Translations under genes and position numbers: made by a program | Part shown: positions 6,122 to 10,179 of the stretch, in pieces | Numbering within the stretch: the stretch's first letter is position 1 | Layout of the letters: each line of letters starts with the position of its first letter | Source of the DNA: Desulfobacteraceae bacterium | GTDB taxonomy: Bacteria; Desulfobacterota; Desulfobacteria; Desulfobacterales; SG8-13 | DNA length: 10,179 nucleotides | Assembly: GCA_029287875.1 (NCBI GenBank) | Contig: JARFQH010000116.1 | Location: 1 to 10,179, forward strand | Direction of reading: 5' to 3' | Notes under the pieces: generated by a model | Told to the model about the DNA's origin: nothing | What the model saw: the letters and a program-made list of their open reading frames with translations, nothing else | Database searches by the model: none

Positions 6122-7389
6122 CATAAGGATGAAGGTAACATCATTTTGTCATCCTGCGAGTATACCGGGAAATTACGGCAAATCACGGCGACTTCGGAGG
6201 CGACATGCTTTAGAACCTCCTGCCGGCCGGCATTGCTCAAAGCGGCATCGATGAGGCCGACAATACGTCTTGCGTCGGATGTTTCAAGTCCCCTGGCACT
6301 TATGGCCGCGGCGCCGACCCGGATGCCACTGGCTCGATCGGGCGGCTGCGGGTCGTTGGGGATCACATTGCGGTTGACGATGATACCGGTTGATTCAAGC
6401 ACTTCTTCGGCGTCCCGGCCGGTCAATCCTTTGGGCCGCAGATCCACCAGAACCAGATGATTGTCCGTACCGCCGGAAACGAGGCGATAGCCCTGCTGTT
6501 TAAATTCCTCGGCCATGGCGGCGGCGTTGGCGACGACGCGTTTCTGCACCGCGGCAAATTCGCGGGTGGCGGCCAGGTGAAAGCAGACCGCTTTGGCTGC
6601 CACCTGGTTCAGCGCAGGGGTGCCCTGGCTGCCCGGAAATACCGCCCGGTCGATCTGCCGGCGATACTTTTCCTTGCAGATGATCACCCCGCCGCGACCG
6701 CCCATCAGGGTTTTATAAGTTGTAAAGGTGACAAAGTCACTGACCGGAACGGGGCTGGGAATCACGCCGGCTGCCACCAATCCGGCGATATGGGCCATGT
6801 CGACCAGCAGATAGGCGGAAACATTGCGGGCGATACCGGCCAGGCGCCGGTAATCGATCAGCCGCGCATAGGCGCTGGCGCCGGCCACGATCATACGGGG
6901 TTTGAAGTCGGCCGTCTGCTTTGCGATCGCGTCATAATCGAGCTGTTCCGTATCGGGATCGAGACCGTAATGGACGAACCGAAAACACTTGCTGGTGATT
7001 GAAGCGGCGTCGCCGTGGGACAGGTGGCCGCCGTGCGACAGCCGCATGGAAAGGATGCGGTCGCCAGGCTCGAGAACCGCAAAATAGACTGCCAGGTTGG
7101 CCGAAGTTCCGCTATGGGGCTGCACGTTGATGTGGTCTGCTCCGAACAGTTTTTTACCGCGTTTGACGGCCAGGTTCTCAAGGTCATCGGCCTGGCCGCA
7201 GCCGGCATGAAACCGCCGCCCCGGGTAGCCTTCGGCCGCCTTCAGGTTGAAGGCGGATCCCTGGGCCTCCAGTATCGAAAGCGGAGCGTGGTTCTCGGCT
7301 GCGATCAAATCGATTGTGTTCTCGATACGCTCCTTTTCAGCCTCTACGATCCGGAAAACTTCCTGATCATGAATGCGCAGGTGTTTCAT
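6121..7389 (-). CDS. Divergent serine hydroxymethyltransferase family PLP enzyme
   Basis: This 422-residue protein of the GlyA/SHMT fold (fold-type I PLP enzyme) has normal family length. Recognisable blocks are AAEGYPGRRF (51-60), NVQPHSGTSAN (88-98), SHGGHLSHG (118-126), VDMAHIAGLVAAG (196-208), TTYKTLMGGRGG (223-234), SGGTDNHLVLVDL (305-317) and SGIRVG (354-359). These retain the PLP lysine (K226), the PLP-ring Asp (D197), stacking His122, Glu53 and the carboxylate-binding Arg357. Several active-site positions differ from ordinary SHMT (YAEGYPGKRYYGG, LIASEN, TTHKTLRGPRGG, PFVTSG): Ala51 and Phe60/His61 for the tyrosines, Ala31 for Ser, Tyr225 for His, Gly231 for Pro, Asp351 for Phe. It may be a paralogue for another beta-hydroxy amino acid, so no glyA symbol is given. 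A longer start at 7443 is possible, but AGAGG seven bases before 7389, and the alignment, favour the short form. First gene of a two-gene unit. Confidence 0.88.
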   Translation of the reverse strand: MKHLRIHDQEVFRIVEAEKERIENTIDLIAAENHAPLSILEAQGSAFNLKAAEGYPGRRFHAGCGQADDLENLAVKRGKKLFGADHINVQPHSGTSANLAVYFAVLEPGDRILSMRLSHGGHLSHGDAASITSKCFRFVHYGLDPDTEQLDYDAIAKQTADFKPRMIVAGASAYARLIDYRRLAGIARNVSAYLLVDMAHIAGLVAAGVIPSPVPVSDFVTFTTYKTLMGGRGGVIICKEKYRRQIDRAVFPGSQGTPALNQVAAKAVCFHLAATREFAAVQKRVVANAAAMAEEFKQQGYRLVSGGTDNHLVLVDLRPKGLTGRDAEEVLESTGIIVNRNVIPNDPQPPDRASGIRVGAAAISARGLETSDARRIVGLIDAALSNAGRQEVLKHVASEVAVICRNFPVYSQDDKMMLPSSL

Positions 7390-7396
7390 AACATTT

Positions 7397-7401
7397 CCTC
7401 T
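7397..7401 (-). promoter_or_regulatory. Ribosome binding site that decides the SHMT start
   Basis: The complement strand reads AGAGGAAATGTTATG. The AGAGG core lies seven bases before the ATG at 7389. The upstream in-frame ATG at 7443 would add 18 residues (beginning MPVHCQLAAE) that have no counterpart in the family. Confidence 0.6.
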
Positions 7402-7582
7402 TGGAATGGATGGTTCTGCTGCCAGTTGGCAATGAACAGGCATTTCACACTATCATCAAAGCGTAAATTGAAGAAACGATTTCATTGAATCCAGGCACAA
7501 TTCGATAATTGGCAAATTCAGAGGTCAATTTTCCCACGTGGATACCGGCCCCGCGCAATAGGGTCTGGACCGATGCGGTGCT

Positions 7583-7609
7583 TTGAATTGTATCTCATTG
7601 TGCTATAAT
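7583..7609 (+). promoter_or_regulatory. Extended -10 promoter of the FG-GAP lipoprotein gene
   Basis: TGCTATAAT (7601-7609) is a perfect TATAAT with the extended -10 TG dinucleotide. A weak -35 TTGAAT (7583-7588, 4/6) lies 15 bp upstream, shorter than ideal, but the extended -10 can compensate. Transcription would begin near 7616, giving a leader of about 57 nt. CGGAAA (7658-7663), about nine bases before the ATG at 7673, is a weak ribosome binding site. Confidence 0.5.
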
Positions 7610-7672
7610 TGGTATGCAATGGTCAAAACATAGCTGAACCAACGAATCCGATAACAACGGAAATCATCGATC

Positions 7673-9442
7673 ATGATCAAAACAACCCGAAGTGAAATTG
7701 TGTACTGCCTGCTGGTCATGTGGATGACCCTCATCGGCTGCGGTGGCGGCAGTGGCGGGTCTGGAGATGGAGGGGGTGGACTCCCGTTTGTTGACGGCAG
7801 TGCTACCGGAGGGGATCGCAACGCGGTCTGCCTCGCAGGCGCGAGCCCGGGTGAGGTCGTCCGGCCGCAGTTTCTTATGAACCTCGAGGGGCAAACCAGC
7901 TGGTATGCGTCGCCGGTCGTCGCCGATCTGGACGGCGACGGCGAAAACGAACTCGTCGCGGCCTATTATTCGGTCTATGTCTTTGGAAGTGACGGTACCC
8001 TCCTCGACCGGGTCGACGGTAACGGCGGCCGCGTCTACGCCCCTCACATCGTGGTTGACCTCGAAGGTGACGGCGTGGCCGAGATCGTCTCCGGCAATCG
8101 TCACGAAGTCTATGTCTACGAGTGGAGAAACGGCCGACTGGTCCTCAAGCCCGGTTGGCCGGCCGATACCACAACGGCCGGAGAGTCTCCGGAGGTGCGC
8201 GGACTGGCCGCCGCTGACCTCGACGGCGACGGACTTATCGAAATCGTGGCCACCACCACCCAGACGCGGAGCACGGAAGAGGGCGGTGCCCAGGTTTTCG
8301 TTTTTGCCCCCAACGGCCATCTCTTCCAGCCCGACGGTCTGGGTTGGCCTGCCTGGCCGCGCTACAACAACTTCACCGGTGCGGGAGGCGATGCCGACCG
8401 CAACGGTCAGGGGCATTCAGGTTTCGGCTGTTATGGGCTCAACGTGGCGATCGGCAACATCGACGATGATAACGACCAGGAGATAATTGTCACCTACGAC
8501 AACCATCACATCCAGGCCTTTGACCTCGACGGTGTCGCCATCGATGCTTCCCCGTGGTTCACCAATCGCTCGAGCCAGTACATGGACAACCGCCTGACCT
8601 GGGGGCAGTTTGTCCGCTGGGCCGATCCCCGGGTGGAGGAAGATCACTACCATCTACACGTCGGCGATTGGCCTCATCCCAGCACTCAGGAATGGCTGCA
8701 GTGGACCGCATCGCCTCCGAACATCGTCGACCTGGACGACGACGGTCAAAACGAGGTGGTCGGCGTCCCCAACATAGAAAAGTATGTGCCGTATGAGACC
8801 CAGGCTTATGCCATCATGGTTCTGGAAGGTGCTCACGGCGATGGAAGCCGGTCGGCCATGCGCAAAAGGGGTTGGGAAGCCCTGCCCAGGGGGGACGCCC
8901 CCATAGCGGTTGCCGGTTGGTATCCGCCAAACGGCATCCCGGCGCCGACCACGGTCAATATCCAAGGCGACAGCCGTCCCGAGATCATTGTCTCGTTGAA
9001 CGACGGGTTTATCCATGCGGTCACTGCCGATGCGATGGAGATCTGGCGGTTCAACTTTAGGCATGGAAAAGCCGTGATGTATGCATCGGAAGCCGCCGTA
9101 GCCGACCTCAACCAGGACGGCTCCCCAGAGATCGTCTTCAACACCTACGGAAACCCGGATGTGACGGACTCCGGTTACCTGGTTATATTGGGCGCCGACG
9201 GCAGCCTTTTGCATGACATCGCTCTTCCCGATCCCGGCTACAATGGCAATGGCAATGGCGCTCCGGCCGCACCGTCGATCTATGACCTCGATGGAGATGG
9301 CCAACTCGAAATCTTCGTTCAAACCTTTGATCACGGAATGGACGTTTTCACGGTTCCGGGGTCGGCCTGCAATTGCATACCGTGGCCCACCGGCCGTGGC
9401 GGACCGCTTCGTATGGGACAGCCGAACAGCAACGATCTCTGA
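7673..9442 (+). CDS. FG-GAP/VCBS-repeat beta-propeller lipoprotein
   Basis: This 589-residue protein starts with a lipoprotein signal: a short hydrophobic segment (9-22) and the lipobox LIGC, with Cys23 the likely lipidated residue. A flexible Gly/Ser linker (24-36) follows, so it is probably tethered to the outer or cytoplasmic membrane. The rest is made of about eight FG-GAP/VCBS units, each with an Asp-rich calcium loop followed by a D/E-[IV]-[IV] strand: DLDGDGENELV (85-95), DLEGDGVAEIV (129-139), DLDGDGLIEIV (182-192), IDDDNDQEIIV (263-273), DLDDDGQNEVV (353-363), a degenerate IQGDSRPEIIV (430-440), DLNQDGSPEIV (478-488) and DLDGDGQLEIF (538-548). This predicts a calcium-stabilised beta-propeller, a fold used for surface binding or scaffolding. 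The end, WPTGRGGPLRMG (571-582), recalls the 'WP-x-x-R-x-D' closing motif of such propellers. No catalytic residues can be named and the ligand is unknown. It appears monocistronic. Confidence 0.88.
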   Translation: MIKTTRSEIVYCLLVMWMTLIGCGGGSGGSGDGGGGLPFVDGSATGGDRNAVCLAGASPGEVVRPQFLMNLEGQTSWYASPVVADLDGDGENELVAAYYSVYVFGSDGTLLDRVDGNGGRVYAPHIVVDLEGDGVAEIVSGNRHEVYVYEWRNGRLVLKPGWPADTTTAGESPEVRGLAAADLDGDGLIEIVATTTQTRSTEEGGAQVFVFAPNGHLFQPDGLGWPAWPRYNNFTGAGGDADRNGQGHSGFGCYGLNVAIGNIDDDNDQEIIVTYDNHHIQAFDLDGVAIDASPWFTNRSSQYMDNRLTWGQFVRWADPRVEEDHYHLHVGDWPHPSTQEWLQWTASPPNIVDLDDDGQNEVVGVPNIEKYVPYETQAYAIMVLEGAHGDGSRSAMRKRGWEALPRGDAPIAVAGWYPPNGIPAPTTVNIQGDSRPEIIVSLNDGFIHAVTADAMEIWRFNFRHGKAVMYASEAAVADLNQDGSPEIVFNTYGNPDVTDSGYLVILGADGSLLHDIALPDPGYNGNGNGAPAAPSIYDLDGDGQLEIFVQTFDHGMDVFTVPGSACNCIPWPTGRGGPLRMGQPNSNDL

Positions 9443-9726
9443 CGATTTCACCTTTTTTTTGTGCTACTGAGGGTTTTACTTTCGCAGTCTGTAGCAGTAG
9501 CGAGAAGCATGCGGGTTAGGTTCGCCAAACCTAAACTGATCGTTTCCAGGTTAAAAGGTTACAACTGATGGATACGCCACACCCTATTGGTCAATATCGG
9601 GAATACCCGACATACGCCATAATGATTTAATGAAGAATGGCGTTGCAAATTTAAAAAGAAGGGCTATTTTTACATAGGTGACAACCTATTTTCCCGCGAA
9701 CTCTAACCGGTTTTGGATAAAATCTC
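9443..9726. other. Intergenic spacer rich in small inverted repeats
   Basis: No gene is supported in these 284 bases. Present are a T8 run (9453-9460) just after the lipoprotein stop without an obvious stem, and several inverted pairs: GCTACTG (9463-9469)/CAGTAGC (9495-9501), TTAGGTT (9516-9522)/AACCTAA (9528-9534), TCGGG (9597-9601)/CCCGA (9606-9610), ACGCCAT (9614-9620)/ATGGCGT (9637-9643) and ATAGGT (9674-9679)/ACCTAT (9684-9689). ATACGCCA is directly repeated (9572-9579, 9612-9619). A structured RNA, a weak terminator or regulator sites are all possible; none can be chosen by eye. Confidence 0.4.
9674..9692 (+). promoter_or_regulatory. Palindrome ATAGGT-GACA-ACCTAT before the small ORF
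   Basis: A perfect 6-bp inverted repeat with a 4-base centre, followed by three T, ends 37 bases before the ATG at 9727. Part of it (AGGTGACAAC) recurs with one change at 9556-9565 (AGGTTACAAC). It could be an operator for the downstream gene or a small terminator hairpin. Confidence 0.25.
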
Positions 9727-10071
9727 ATGCGCTCAAAAAACGTACTAAAAGAGGATATCGAGGCAGGCATTGCACTTTTAGAACAGCAGATAGAGGATGC
9801 CCGGCATCTTCTGAAACAAAGGCCCCTGAATAACAAGATGCACGCCGCCTGGAGCGAGGAAACCCGAAGCTGTTTGATAAAGATTTACGGCCCGAGTTCG
9901 CCAAACGTTCGCAGCCTAGAGTCGACCGTAGGCGCCACTCCCGTGTGGATGGGAATGCCGCCGGAGGTAGCCGAAACATACCAGGCATCCCGCCTGGAGG
10001 GGTCGATGTCGATGTTGAAAAGCTGCATCGTCTCCTTGAAACGAAAGGCCGGCAATTCGGGGCGCGAATAG
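9727..10071 (+). CDS. Small hypothetical protein, possibly a stand-alone N-terminal domain
   Basis: This ORF encodes 114 residues and is not firmly recognised. The first 34 residues form an amphipathic helix (LKEDIEAGIALLEQQIEDAR). Then come W42 with an ET pair, the segment LIKIYGPSSPNVRSL (50-64), and a final helix ending in basic residues (SLKRK). This arrangement weakly recalls the N-terminal domains that precede TIR-like nucleotide-binding effector domains, where a sequence of the W..xT..L..(F/Y)G..S type recurs. No such effector domain follows: the frame stops at TAG, and the next 108 bases show no continuation in any forward frame. The protein may therefore be naturally short, or a truncated remnant. 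The ribosome binding site is poor (GGAT about 12 bases upstream). An open frame on the opposite strand overlaps its second half, so the coding strand is not certain. Confidence 0.5.
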   Translation: MRSKNVLKEDIEAGIALLEQQIEDARHLLKQRPLNNKMHAAWSEETRSCLIKIYGPSSPNVRSLESTVGATPVWMGMPPEVAETYQASRLEGSMSMLKSCIVSLKRKAGNSGRE

Positions 10072-10179
10072 ATATGGCCTTTAAGGGCCCCAGCAAGAAA
10101 TAATTCCACATCTTGCTTGTCTTTTGGATCGTCTACTGCGTTACATCCACCGACACGTATCTCGATATGCGCCGCTGGA
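10072..10179. other. Right-edge segment, no forward-strand gene seen
   Basis: No convincing forward-strand frame crosses these 108 bases. On the complement strand the frame is open from the window edge through this segment and on to a stop at 9885, and reads with a plausible mix of charged and hydrophobic residues (for example DDPKDKQDVELFLAGALKG). It could be the C-terminal end of a gene that begins outside the window. Confidence 0.3.

Larger units (their letters stand above)
7390..7672. other. Divergent intergenic region (SHMT-like gene / FG-GAP lipoprotein)
   Basis: This 283-bp region must carry the promoters of both divergent units. The rightward promoter is described separately. For the leftward unit I see only a weak candidate on the complement strand: TTGACC (7528-7523) and TATCGA (7507-7502) with a 15-bp gap. 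I saw no riboswitch or RNA gene; the region 7390-7470 is only the leader of the SHMT-like gene. Confidence 0.4.

Noticed and set aside
6457..7002. Forward-strand open frames across the SHMT-like gene
   Set aside because: They are antisense to a family-level match along the full 422 residues and lack ribosome binding sites and domains.
7421..7443. Upstream ATG at 7443 as the SHMT start
   Set aside because: The 18 extra residues have no family counterpart, and the AGAGG before the ATG at 7389 is much better placed.
7664..8416. Complement-strand open frames within the FG-GAP gene (7664-8416 and 8654-9451)
   Set aside because: The repeated Asp/Gly codons of the propeller gene keep the opposite strand free of stops. 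The products have repetitive Val/Asp/Gly composition and no recognised domain, and the forward frame has clear repeats and a lipoprotein signal.
9453..9460. T8 run after the FG-GAP gene as a rho-independent terminator
   Set aside because: No GC-rich stem lies directly before the T-run; the nearest inverted pairs are downstream of it.
1..10179. tRNA, rRNA, CRISPR array, riboswitch or intact transposase
   Set aside because: No cloverleaf with a TTCRA-type arm, no regularly spaced repeats, no aptamer-like leader before the SHMT-like gene, and no transposase motifs were seen on either strand.

Overview
The window looks like a chromosomal stretch of a high-G+C, anaerobic, Gram-negative bacterium. 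A member of the Desulfobacterota (a Desulfosarcina/Desulfobacterales-like sulfate reducer) is the best guess. This rests on the gene families (an AmmeMemoRadiSam cluster with a membrane spermidine-synthase-like protein, and an FG-GAP/VCBS lipoprotein), on codon use and on the Gram-negative-type export signals. It is inference, not proof.

Layout. Bases 1-114 hold the C-terminal end of an unidentified membrane protein. A 164-bp imperfect palindrome (110-273) sits exactly on its stop codon and has the marks of a non-autonomous transposable element: terminal inverted repeats and a 5-bp GGGAT duplication. A candidate promoter (339-366) then leads into a compact three-gene operon on the + strand: a radical SAM enzyme with a twin-arginine signal (amrS-like, 403-1665), a secreted or anchored Memo-AMMECR1 fusion (amrB-amrA, 1692-3308), and a polytopic membrane protein with an embedded spermidine-synthase-like domain (3305-5440). 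The last two genes overlap by GTGA. Topology cues place the functional domains of all three products outside the cytoplasm, which is unexpected for a radical SAM system and is the most interesting feature here.

Convergent to that operon, on the - strand, lies a two-gene unit: a divergent serine hydroxymethyltransferase (7389-6121), then a small, AT-richer SDR-family protein without the YxxxK catalytic pair (6111-5503). The ribosome binding site of the second gene touches the stop codon of the first. Several SHMT active-site residues are changed, so its true reaction may not be the ordinary serine/glycine conversion.

Divergent from this unit, behind a good extended -10 promoter, is a lipoprotein built of about eight FG-GAP/VCBS beta-propeller units (7673-9442). 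A 284-bp spacer rich in small inverted repeats follows. The window ends with a small unidentified ORF (9727-10071), overlapped on the opposite strand by another open frame that enters from beyond the right edge. No rRNA, tRNA, CRISPR array or intact transposase gene was found.
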